DNA from: Bruticola sp004554425
GTDB taxonomy: Bacteria > Vulcanimicrobiota > Xenobia > Xenobiales > Xenobiaceae
Direction: 5' to 3'
DNA: 8,304 nt
Assembly (NCBI GenBank): GCA_958366945.1
Contig: CATXCY010000061.1
Coordinates: 1-8,304 of the forward strand
Shown: piece after piece, positions 1 through 5,999 of the stretch
How the letters are laid out: every line of letters starts with the position of its first letter
Position numbering within the stretch: position 1 is the first letter of the stretch
Translations under genes and position numbers: made by a program
Notes under the pieces: model-generated
Told to the model about the DNA's origin: nothing
The model's input: the letters and a program-made list of their open reading frames with translations, nothing else
Databases searched by the model: none

Positions 1-351
1 GGGGCCTTGCTGAATTTGTTCAAAAACTTCATCAATTAAAGCTTCTTTATCAGTAGTTTCTTTAGCAGCAATTCTTTGCAAACTAGCCTCAAGCTCTTTA
101 CGCTGGTAAGCTTGAGTAAGAACTTCGGCTAAATCTTCATAATCGGCAGAAGTACCATGGAAAGTTATATCAAAATTGTTATCATTGCATTCTTCAATTA
201 AGATAGAAGGAAGATCTTCAATCCAATCTTGTAAGCGAGATCCAGGGCAAGCCAATTCACCAATGCGGCTATTTTCCGGTAAGGACTGACCATCAATAGT
301 AAATTCAGTTTCCAAGCTATAAGGATTGTATTTAATAAAAATCTTTTTCAC
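1..351 (-). CDS. Second dynamin-like GTPase, N-terminal part only (runs off window)
   Basis: A reading frame opens at a GTG at 351-349 and stays open for 117 codons to the window edge; the stop and the GTPase domain lie outside. The visible protein begins MKKIFIKYNPYSLETEF and aligns nearly without gaps with residues 1-118 of the complete GTPase at 8282-6000. I count about 49 identities in the first 80 positions, including the shared stretches YNPY, SRLQ, ITFHGT and DYEDL. It ends in a conserved EQIQQGP segment, which in the full paralog lies about 27 residues before the P-loop. The GTG start is chosen because it matches the paralog's ATG and follows a good ribosome binding site. Position after the toxin and immunity genes suggests the same operon. 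The dynamin call rests only on paralogy, because no GTP-binding motif is visible here. Confidence 0.85.
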   Translation of the reverse strand, partial: MKKIFIKYNPYSLETEFTIDGQSLPENSRIGELACPGSRLQDWIEDLPSILIEECNDNNFDITFHGTSADYEDLAEVLTQAYQRKELEASLQRIAAKETTDKEALIDEVFEQIQQGP

Positions 352-358
352 TTTACTT

Positions 359-365
359 CACCTCT
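359..365 (-). promoter_or_regulatory. Ribosome binding site of second GTPase gene
   Basis: On the minus strand the sequence AGAGGTG lies seven bases before the GTG codon at 351-349. It supports GTG as the true start. It lies within the 40-base gap after the immunity gene (352-391), the longest gap between genes here. I see no clear hairpin terminator or -10/-35 pair in that gap, so co-transcription is likely. Confidence 0.6.
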
Positions 366-391
366 GCCAATAAGTAAGGATAGCCAAATTA

Positions 392-670
392 TTATTTCAG
401 CACTAAAGCGTATTTATTGAGTCCATCTTTATTAAAGCTGGGCAAAGCTCTAACATAGTCGGCAATAGCTTTAGAAGCAGCATTAAAGGCCTTTTCACTA
501 AATAAACCTTCATCGATCATTTGGAAAGATTGCTTTTTCTGGCCATTTACGATAGCGAAAAATTCAATAGAATAACTCGAAGAAGTAATAACCGCTTCCA
601 GCTCTACCTTATCGTAATGAGGGACGAGCGTTTTAATTTGTTTAGCTACAAAATTTTCCAATTCAGACAT
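392..670 (-). CDS. Probable immunity protein for the adjacent nuclease toxin
   Basis: A 92-residue, acidic, cytosolic-type protein with no signal peptide or membrane segment. Its role is inferred as binding and neutralising the nuclease encoded just upstream. The alternating pattern around residues 18-50 (VPHYDKVELEA, then YSIEFFAIVNG) looks like two or three beta strands. A helical region (SEKAFNAASKAIADYVRAL) and a short final strand follow. Size, layout and position recall the YezG/DUF600-type immunity proteins that accompany NS_2 nuclease toxins in Bacillota, but the match is by eye. The gene starts 14 bases after the toxin stop, and its ribosome binding site overlaps that stop, which fits coupled synthesis of toxin and antidote. 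The alternative is an unrelated small accessory protein of the same operon. Confidence 0.68.
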   Translation of the reverse strand: MSELENFVAKQIKTLVPHYDKVELEAVITSSSYSIEFFAIVNGQKKQSFQMIDEGLFSEKAFNAASKAIADYVRALPSFNKDGLNKYALVLK

Positions 671-680
671 AACTAATAGT

Positions 681-686
681 CTCCTT
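681..686 (-). promoter_or_regulatory. Ribosome binding site of immunity gene, overlapping toxin stop
   Basis: AAGGAG on the minus strand, ten bases before the ATG at 670-668. Its first two bases lie inside the toxin's TAA stop codon (687-685). A ribosome finishing the toxin is therefore already positioned to start the immunity protein, which favours balanced production. Confidence 0.65.
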
Positions 687-1587
687 ACTTATTCTCAATA
701 ACTACACTGACTCTATAATTGGAGCCATCTTCACCCTTGTAAGTAACATAAACAGTAGTTTGCACGAGGTTGCCTTTGTCGTCGTACTCCTCCTTAATAG
801 AAGAGACCTTGCCACCGGTTTTATCCAACTTTTCATTGACAATGTCTCGGCCATTTTCCGGAACTTCGCTTTTAAGCGAACCGTCAATATTATTGTCAAA
901 TTTGTAGACAGTAACTTGACCGTCAGCTATCACAGTAGACTCAATAAGATCGGGACGCTCGGACTGGCCATCTTTGTAAGTAAGTTTAGTTTTGACGGTA
1001 ACTTCTTGGCCTGCATCTAAAGCGTCTTTGACGTCATTTTCCATGCGCTTATAATCGCTTTGGTTAATGCGAGAATCCATGGCTACAAGGTTGCCTTCAC
1101 CAGCGTCGCCACCAAGATCGCGTCCCGCAATATGGCCGCCTTGATCGTTGGGCCTTCTATTTTTACCACCAACGCGCTGTTGAGCTTCATTATCGCGCTC
1201 ATTTTCCGGCGTGCGTTTAGGCTCAGCTTCAGACTCCACTAATCTGCCCTGGCTGTCTGTTTTGTAGATGTTACCATTAAGAAGGTAGGTAGTATTGGGC
1301 TTTAATTTGCCATTAACACAATAGACGCGTCCATTATCGTCAGTTTTGTAAGTAACTTCGCCAAAAGTGTAAGTATTATTGGGAAGCAATTTGCCACTTT
1401 CGCTCTTATATTGCTTGCCATTATCATCACAAAGTTTGGCCGGAATATCACTTTCATTGGCAGCTAAATTAGTATCGTCAGCTTCCTCTAAATTGCCAAA
1501 GCTAAGCCCAACTAATTGCCTACCCAAAGGAGAATCAGCCAAGCTGTTTTTTACGTTTTCAACATTTTCTTTGAAAAAACTGGCCAT
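685..1587 (-). CDS. Nuclease toxin, DNA/RNA non-specific endonuclease (NS_2-type)
   Basis: A 300-residue protein whose middle matches the NS_2 endonuclease module of Bacillota polymorphic toxins. The active-site motif DQGGH is at residues 148-152, with His152 the expected general base. It is followed by GNLVAMDSRINQSDYKRMEN (about 165-184), containing the family's conserved Asn residues, and then a strand-rich section ending near VYKFD (about 231). Ahead of it lie two copies of a PN(N/T)TY...YKTD..GR repeat (residues 65-116), a pre-toxin element I associate with such nucleases. The first 60 residues are unrecognised: no signal peptide, no LXG or WXG100 signature. About 70 residues after the nuclease core are also unexplained. 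The start codon overlaps the ATPase stop (TAATG), and the probable immunity gene follows at once. The expected activity is degradation of DNA or RNA. Whether it acts on competitors or inside the cell cannot be read from the sequence. Confidence 0.87.
   Translation of the reverse strand: MASFFKENVENVKNSLADSPLGRQLVGLSFGNLEEADDTNLAANESDIPAKLCDDNGKQYKSESGKLLPNNTYTFGEVTYKTDDNGRVYCVNGKLKPNTTYLLNGNIYKTDSQGRLVESEAEPKRTPENERDNEAQQRVGGKNRRPNDQGGHIAGRDLGGDAGEGNLVAMDSRINQSDYKRMENDVKDALDAGQEVTVKTKLTYKDGQSERPDLIESTVIADGQVTVYKFDNNIDGSLKSEVPENGRDIVNEKLDKTGGKVSSIKEEYDDKGNLVQTTVYVTYKGEDGSNYRVSVVIENK
1237..1395 (-). repeat. Two-copy protein repeat in front of the nuclease domain
   Basis: Toxin residues 65-91 and 93-117 repeat the pattern G-K-L-x-P-N-x-T-Y, a few residues, Y-K-T-D-x-x-G-R. 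A weaker third piece (DDNGKQYKSESG) lies just before. Such repeats commonly precede NS_2 nuclease domains. They probably form small beta hairpins linking the N-terminal region to the nuclease. Confidence 0.6.
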
Positions 1588-4500
1588 TACTTAATTCTCC
1601 TTTGCTTCACATAATATACCCATTTTAAGTACAATTTCGTTTTAATTTCCTTCTCATCACGCTGCGTGCTAAAATCTTTCATAAAGCACTGACTTAAAGC
1701 CATAACTTCAGCGTTGGAAGCATTGGGTAAAATTTGCAACGCTAATACTTTCAGTGCATTGGTAAGCTCACTATCAGTAGCTGAAGTAAGTACACAATTT
1801 TTGACTTTTTCTCTAAGGCCCAAAATGCTGACAATTCGTCTAGACAATAAATCAAACTTGTCTTGGCCAAAATCTTGCTGAGGATCTTCTTTGTATTCTT
1901 CAAGCAATTCTTCGACAAAACCCTGATTGGTAGAAGAAAGAGCTAAGCAAGACAAATTTTTCTCAAGATCTTCTATAGAGAAATCAAGCTTATGACTAGG
2001 CAAACGTCTATGAATAAGAAAACGAATTAACTGCTCGCGAAGCTTTTCTTTATCAGCACCAGAAACTAGGCCAGGCAATTCATGACTCTTAGTTTCTTGG
2101 CCCAATTCTAGCTCGGCAACAGTCTTGGTCTGTTTTTCTGGCAACTCAACCTGTTTTTGTGCTTCTACAATTTCAGGCTCGAGGGAACTTGCGGTGCTAC
2201 TCTCTAAGGGGCTAAAATCTGCAAATTTCCCAATTTGAACTAATACAGGTTCAACCCAATCATTTTGGTAAACAGCTGCCACGCCACGTTTCAATTTTGA
2301 CAGTTCGTCTACTTGGGCACTATTTAAACTGGCCGCATAGCCTACGAGCTCGCGATCGCTGCGATCGGGCAAGCGAAGCAATATTTTAGTGTTGGTATTT
2401 CTAATTACCGACATATCTAACATACCGGGAGATTGGTCGGCAATAATAAAACCTTCACCATAAGTGCGCATTTCGGCAATAGAATTAGCCAACATTTCAA
2501 CCGATTTACCTAAAAGGTTGGCCCCTTCGGAAATTTGCTCGGTAGAAGTGCGTTTAAGCAAATTGTGAGCCTCTTCCAAAACGGTCAAGTGAGTAAGTTG
2601 ACTATTGATACAGCCAGAAGACATACGATATTCGTTAAGCTTCATTACCAATAAGCCCATAATTAGAGACTTAGTCTCTACTGAGCCTACTCGACTTAAG
2701 TCGACAATGACGCTTTTATCAAATAAATCTGCGTCGGAAATTTCCTCATTAGAGAAAATAAGGCCATTAAGTCCAGTCGTTAAAGAGCGAACGCGAGTAA
2801 GTAAAGCGCCAGTATAATCGCCTTTACAATCAGATGAATATTTGGATTCCTCGATAACGGTTTCAATTTGTTCCAAAACATCGGCAAAGTTGGGATATTT
2901 CTGGCCTTGCTTATTTTCCGAAGTAACTAAGTCCCAACCGGCAGCACTATAAGCTCGCTCTATAGCTTCTTTTAAGATAGCAGGCATAGCCGCGTACATA
3001 GGCCAACAAACATTAAATATTTCTACTAGCCTATCTAAGTGTTCCAAAATGTGAATATCTTCAGGAAAACTAAAGACATTGAGCCTCAAGAGCGCTGTCT
3101 TTTTAGGATTGGTACCATAAACTGAAACATCAGGATATTGGCCAAAAACATGTTTATACTCGCCCTTAGCAGGTTCAACTACCAAGAAAGGTATACCGTA
3201 AAGGCTATGTAATTTACCTAAAATTTCGTATACAGTATTGCTTTTGCCCGATCCAGTAGAGCCAGTTACAAAAGTGTGCATAGTTAGAGAATCAACATCT
3301 AACTCAACTTTTGTCTCGGTAGCGCTGCCCATACTAAAGATATGGCCCAGTTCTAGGCTTCTACCCTTATCCCCATGTCCGTAAGCGACAACTTCTTTGC
3401 CAAAATCGGCATGTTCAACTACAGGGAAACCGCAAACCGATTTTCTGGGCAAGCCCATTTGGATAGCTAATTCGTTGCTGCTAGACAGTGAAGCTGCCGT
3501 GACTGGCACTTTGCCATTTTTAGCTTTATAAGCAAAGATAGGGTGGATAAAATTGGTTATATATTCCCTCAAAACAGGCAAATCTTTTTGGTTGCGGCGA
3601 CCCCAATAGTTGATAGCCGAAGTTTCTAAGCCTGATTGCGCTCCTTTCATAAGCGCCTTATAAGTACCGGCAGCCATTTCCGCCACTTCTTGGTTGTCGG
3701 CCAAGAAATAAGCGGCACATTCCCACATGCCCAAACTTTCACACTCGTTGAGTCGTTTTAATTGGGCGTCAATTCTCTCTAATTCATTATGCAAAGTTTT
3801 ATTTCGCATAGTTAGTTGCATATTCTGCGACTGGCCGGAAGTGCGTCCTTGGGTGTGGGTACTACTTTCAGAATGGCTGCTGCTTTTGCCAAAAGCTTCT
3901 CCCCTAGTGGAAGTATTACTTATAGATGAACTTTCATTGGAAGAAACTCCGCTAGATTTAGTGGAAGGAGACCAAGCGCCCACAATAGCGCCTAAGCCAA
4001 AGCCAGCCAGAGGCTGAGCTACACTAATAGCAGCAGCTAATCCCATCCCTACTCCTTTAGCCAAAGTTCCGGCGATACTAGAAGTAGAAGTAGAGTCGCT
4101 ATGTGCTGTACCTCGAGAATAAGTTGTACCTTGGGAAGTACTAGTACTTTTGCTATAAGAAGTGCCAGTAGTAGTACCTTTAGAAAGAGCGTCAGAAATA
4201 CTGAGCGCTTCACTAGTACCGTATGACATTTGCAAATCGGCAAAAGGAGAAAGTTGCGTATAAATAGCTTCGTAAGCGCAGCGAACCTTTTCCAATTCTT
4301 CGACAGGCATGCTTTTGGCTAAAACTATAGCTGTATATCTTTGGCCTTGCATAGCCAAAGCCAATTTTTCCAAACCTTGAATAAAGGTTTGGTTGTCCTT
4401 AAAATCTTCGTCTTTATTATTGGCTACACAAGAAACAGAAGCGATATTGCGCTCAGGAATAGTGGCTAAAAATTCTTCAGCTTGAGTATCTAATAAATCC

Positions 4501-4994
4501 GCCGTCTTGACGCCGGGAAATTGACCTACTAAAGCATTCTTAAGGGTATCTTTTAAAGACTTAGTAGTGCGTTCATTATCTAAAGAGCGCACGCCCATGT
4601 AAAAGTCGGTCTTCTGGCCGTTGCTATCGGCCACAATAAAGATGCCACAATTAAGATTTTGCAAAGCGCTGAAAACAGAGGCAAATTTGTAAGTGGAATA
4701 TTCGTCTTTTTGATAGACCATTTCGTTGATCTTAAAAAGGCGAATACTACTAATTTGCTTTAAGCTATCGTCTAGCGGAACTATTTCCAAGCTAGACAAT
4801 TTGTTGAGATACTTTTTTAAAACTATATCTTCAATTAATTGGCTAGCTTGGATTCTTTGCGAAAACAAACTGTCTAAAGTAGGCATACTACTTTTTGTTT
4901 CGGCGTTTTGAGAAATAGAGCCGGAACTTTGAGCCTCATCTTTAGGCGAAGTGGGCAATTGTCCACTATTTCTAAGCACAATAGCGTCGCTCAT
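1587..4994 (-). CDS. HerA/TraC-type ATPase (DUF87-like) with Ser/Thr-rich insert
   Basis: A 1135-residue P-loop ATPase of the HerA/FtsK group, whose members pump DNA or protein as ring oligomers. Walker A is GSTGSGKS at residues 578-585, followed by FLVVEPAKGEYK (603-614). Walker B is LTVLEEAH (803-810, Glu807/Glu808). A sensor region IADQSPGMLD (851-860) and an arginine-rich RLPDRSDRELV stretch (874-884) follow. Residues 80-260 form an alpha/beta region that recalls the N-terminal part of conjugation ATPases of the TraC/VirB4 kind (low confidence). Residues 271-390 are Ser/Thr/Gly-rich and enclose a 36-residue Gly/Ala-rich hydrophobic stretch (306-341). Residues 395-490 look helical and 945-1135 form an unrecognised, charged, mostly helical tail. 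The ribosome binding site AGGGTGA lies six bases ahead of the ATG, and the previous gene ends two bases earlier. HerA in DNA-end processing pairs with NurA, which is absent here, so a secretion or translocation role next to a toxin is more likely. The substrate is unknown. Confidence 0.9.
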   Translation of the reverse strand: MSDAIVLRNSGQLPTSPKDEAQSSGSISQNAETKSSMPTLDSLFSQRIQASQLIEDIVLKKYLNKLSSLEIVPLDDSLKQISSIRLFKINEMVYQKDEYSTYKFASVFSALQNLNCGIFIVADSNGQKTDFYMGVRSLDNERTTKSLKDTLKNALVGQFPGVKTADLLDTQAEEFLATIPERNIASVSCVANNKDEDFKDNQTFIQGLEKLALAMQGQRYTAIVLAKSMPVEELEKVRCAYEAIYTQLSPFADLQMSYGTSEALSISDALSKGTTTGTSYSKSTSTSQGTTYSRGTAHSDSTSTSSIAGTLAKGVGMGLAAAISVAQPLAGFGLGAIVGAWSPSTKSSGVSSNESSSISNTSTRGEAFGKSSSHSESSTHTQGRTSGQSQNMQLTMRNKTLHNELERIDAQLKRLNECESLGMWECAAYFLADNQEVAEMAAGTYKALMKGAQSGLETSAINYWGRRNQKDLPVLREYITNFIHPIFAYKAKNGKVPVTAASLSSSNELAIQMGLPRKSVCGFPVVEHADFGKEVVAYGHGDKGRSLELGHIFSMGSATETKVELDVDSLTMHTFVTGSTGSGKSNTVYEILGKLHSLYGIPFLVVEPAKGEYKHVFGQYPDVSVYGTNPKKTALLRLNVFSFPEDIHILEHLDRLVEIFNVCWPMYAAMPAILKEAIERAYSAAGWDLVTSENKQGQKYPNFADVLEQIETVIEESKYSSDCKGDYTGALLTRVRSLTTGLNGLIFSNEEISDADLFDKSVIVDLSRVGSVETKSLIMGLLVMKLNEYRMSSGCINSQLTHLTVLEEAHNLLKRTSTEQISEGANLLGKSVEMLANSIAEMRTYGEGFIIADQSPGMLDMSVIRNTNTKILLRLPDRSDRELVGYAASLNSAQVDELSKLKRGVAAVYQNDWVEPVLVQIGKFADFSPLESSTASSLEPEIVEAQKQVELPEKQTKTVAELELGQETKSHELPGLVSGADKEKLREQLIRFLIHRRLPSHKLDFSIEDLEKNLSCLALSSTNQGFVEELLEEYKEDPQQDFGQDKFDLLSRRIVSILGLREKVKNCVLTSATDSELTNALKVLALQILPNASNAEVMALSQCFMKDFSTQRDEKEIKTKLYLKWVYYVKQRRIK
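1597..1603 (-). promoter_or_regulatory. Ribosome binding site of toxin gene, inside the ATPase gene
   Basis: AAAGGAG on the minus strand, nine bases before the toxin ATG. It lies within the last codons of the ATPase gene, and the ATPase stop shares one base with the toxin start (TAATG). This supports translational coupling of ATPase and toxin. Confidence 0.65.
3825..4184 (-). other. Ser/Thr/Gly-rich segments around a hydrophobic core in the ATPase
   Basis: ATPase residues 271-390. Two low-complexity runs (about 271-305 and 343-390) alternate Ser or Thr with Gly, Gln or His, for example SKSTSTSQGTTYSRGT. They flank AGTLAKGVGMGLAAAISVAQ and the following GFGLGAIVGAW, which is long enough for a membrane hairpin. 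The DNA is only loosely repetitive, so this is a compositional bias in the protein rather than a recent tandem duplication. Confidence 0.75.
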
Positions 4995-4996
4995 AT

Positions 4997-5533
4997 TTAG
5001 TCACCCTGACTGACAATAGCAGCAGAAATAGCTCCACCTACAGCGGCTCCAGCAATAGCGCTGCCGACAATAACTGTAGCGGTAGCTCCCACTACAGAAG
5101 CAATTATGCCGCCAACGGTAGCTCCGGCCGCCGCGCCAATACCAATAGTGACAAACTCGCCATGGTTATTTTGGCAGACTCTGCACCTTGTTTCAGGATT
5201 ACTGAAGCTAACTTTATTATGCGTTGCTGGCGCAACTACAGGTATTAAGTGATGGACCAGATCCTTAACATGACTAATTCTTTCTTTAGAAAAGTTGGAA
5301 ATAAGCTTGACCATCACTTGGTCCATATATTCATTAGTCCACTTGCTTTTGTCGGTAATAAACTCTTGGCCGTCATGTTGATCATAAAGACCAGGCATAG
5401 AAGCGGCCGCTCTTTCCATTTCAGCAAATTCAGCGCCAGTAGGATCAGTTAATAAACTATTTTTCATCATGATCCTAACCCGAGTGACGTTGCCAGAATT
5501 CACAGCTTCATAAAATGCATTAGTTAAGGCCAT
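4997..5533 (-). CDS. Conserved small protein with glycine-zipper hydrophobic C-terminus
   Basis: A 178-residue protein of unknown function. Residues 1-100 form a helical, mostly soluble domain with the signatures RIMMKNSLL, EFAEMERAAASM, GLYDQHDG and MVKLISNFSKERI. The neighbouring gene upstream carries the same domain, about three quarters identical by my count. After a short linker there is a CRVC pair (Cys117, Cys120), which could bind metal or form a disulfide. Residues 128-175 are almost wholly Gly, Ala, Val and Ile with repeated GxxxG or AxxxG spacing, and no charged residue until the final GD. This fits two packed membrane helices of glycine-zipper type. No signal peptide is seen. A very strong ribosome binding site sits five bases before the ATG, and the ATPase starts two bases after the stop. 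Co-expression suggests a membrane partner of the GTPase or ATPase. I do not recognise a named family. Confidence 0.85.
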   Translation of the reverse strand: MALTNAFYEAVNSGNVTRVRIMMKNSLLTDPTGAEFAEMERAAASMPGLYDQHDGQEFITDKSKWTNEYMDQVMVKLISNFSKERISHVKDLVHHLIPVVAPATHNKVSFSNPETRCRVCQNNHGEFVTIGIGAAAGATVGGIIASVVGATATVIVGSAIAGAAVGGAISAAIVSQGD

Positions 5534-5538
5534 ATTTG

Positions 5539-5546
5539 CCCTCCTT
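5539..5546 (-). promoter_or_regulatory. Strong ribosome binding site for the glycine-zipper protein
   Basis: AAGGAGGG on the minus strand, five bases before the ATG at 5533-5531. It is the closest match to consensus in the window. It begins right after the upstream gene's TAA, so this gene should be translated well even if the broken upstream gene is not. Confidence 0.75.
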
Positions 5547-5547
5547 A

Positions 5548-5985
5548 TTATTGAAAGATGGAATCGAGGAATTTTCCAACGACTTGGAAGAACTGTTCAA
5601 AGCCGCCCCTAGGCTTTGGCCTTCTCAAGTGAGCTTCATCTCCATTGCTAGAAGCAGAATAATCGTGGCTTTGGGAAGTTCTTTCGGGTACGGGCACCAA
5701 ATAGCGGACTATTTCTTTTAGATGGTTAATTCGTTCAGGAGAAAAATTAGAGATTAGCTTAACCATCAATTTATCCATATAACTGTTGGTCCACTGACTT
5801 TTATCGCTAATAAGTTCTCAACCATCATATTGGTCATAAAGGCCAGCCATAGAAGCGGCGGCCCTTTCCATTTCGGCAAATTCGGCAAAGCTAGGATCAG
5901 ACAACAAACTGTTTTTCATCATGATCCTAACTCGCACTACATTGCCCGATTGCATGGCTTCATAAAAAGCACCAGTTAATGACAC
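5548..5985 (-). pseudogene. Paralog of the glycine-zipper protein, interrupted by an in-frame TGA
   Basis: From a GTG at 5985-5983 the frame reads 55 codons (SLTGAFYEAMQSGNVVRVRI and onward), meets TGA at 5820-5818, and then continues in the same frame for 89 codons to TAA at 5550-5548. Both halves align without a gap to residues 1-99 of the protein encoded at 5533-4997. TGA stands where that protein has Gln56 (CAA). The C-terminus differs: it has a polar linker, an RRPKPRGG stretch, then FEQFFQVVGKFLDSIFQ, which looks like an amphipathic, possibly membrane-binding helix. The GTG start rests on the paralog alignment; the ribosome binding site before it is weak. An internal ATG at 5778 could give a 76-residue C-terminal piece. 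A recent nonsense mutation is simplest. Readthrough, a two-piece protein or a sequencing error are alternatives. Confidence 0.75.
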
Positions 5986-5999
5986 AACTTCACCCAGCC

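Noticed and set aside
352..391. Terminator or promoter between the immunity gene and the second GTPase gene
   Set aside because: Only 40 bases, with no stable inverted repeat followed by a T-run and no convincing -35/-10 pair by eye.
760..1594. Plus-strand open frames opposite the toxin gene
   Set aside because: They lie wholly antisense to a well supported gene, lack good ribosome binding sites and show no recognisable domain.
2346..2368. GCGATCGC-type palindrome as a possible regulatory or replication motif
   Set aside because: It occurs once and simply encodes the conserved DRSDRE stretch of the ATPase.
3825..4184. DNA tandem repeat or phase-variable tract in the ATPase gene
   Set aside because: The protein is Ser/Thr-rich, but the codons vary and no exact short tandem unit is repeated enough for slippage.
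1587..4994. HerA-NurA DNA end-resection pair, with the 300-residue nuclease as partner
   Set aside because: The nuclease has the DQGGH NS_2 active site and a neighbouring immunity gene. It does not resemble NurA, and the ATPase carries membrane-like inserts absent from repair HerA.
5768..5830. TGA at 5820-5818 as a selenocysteine codon
   Set aside because: The paralog has Gln, not Cys, at the position, and I saw no convincing hairpin directly after the TGA of the kind bacterial selenocysteine insertion needs.
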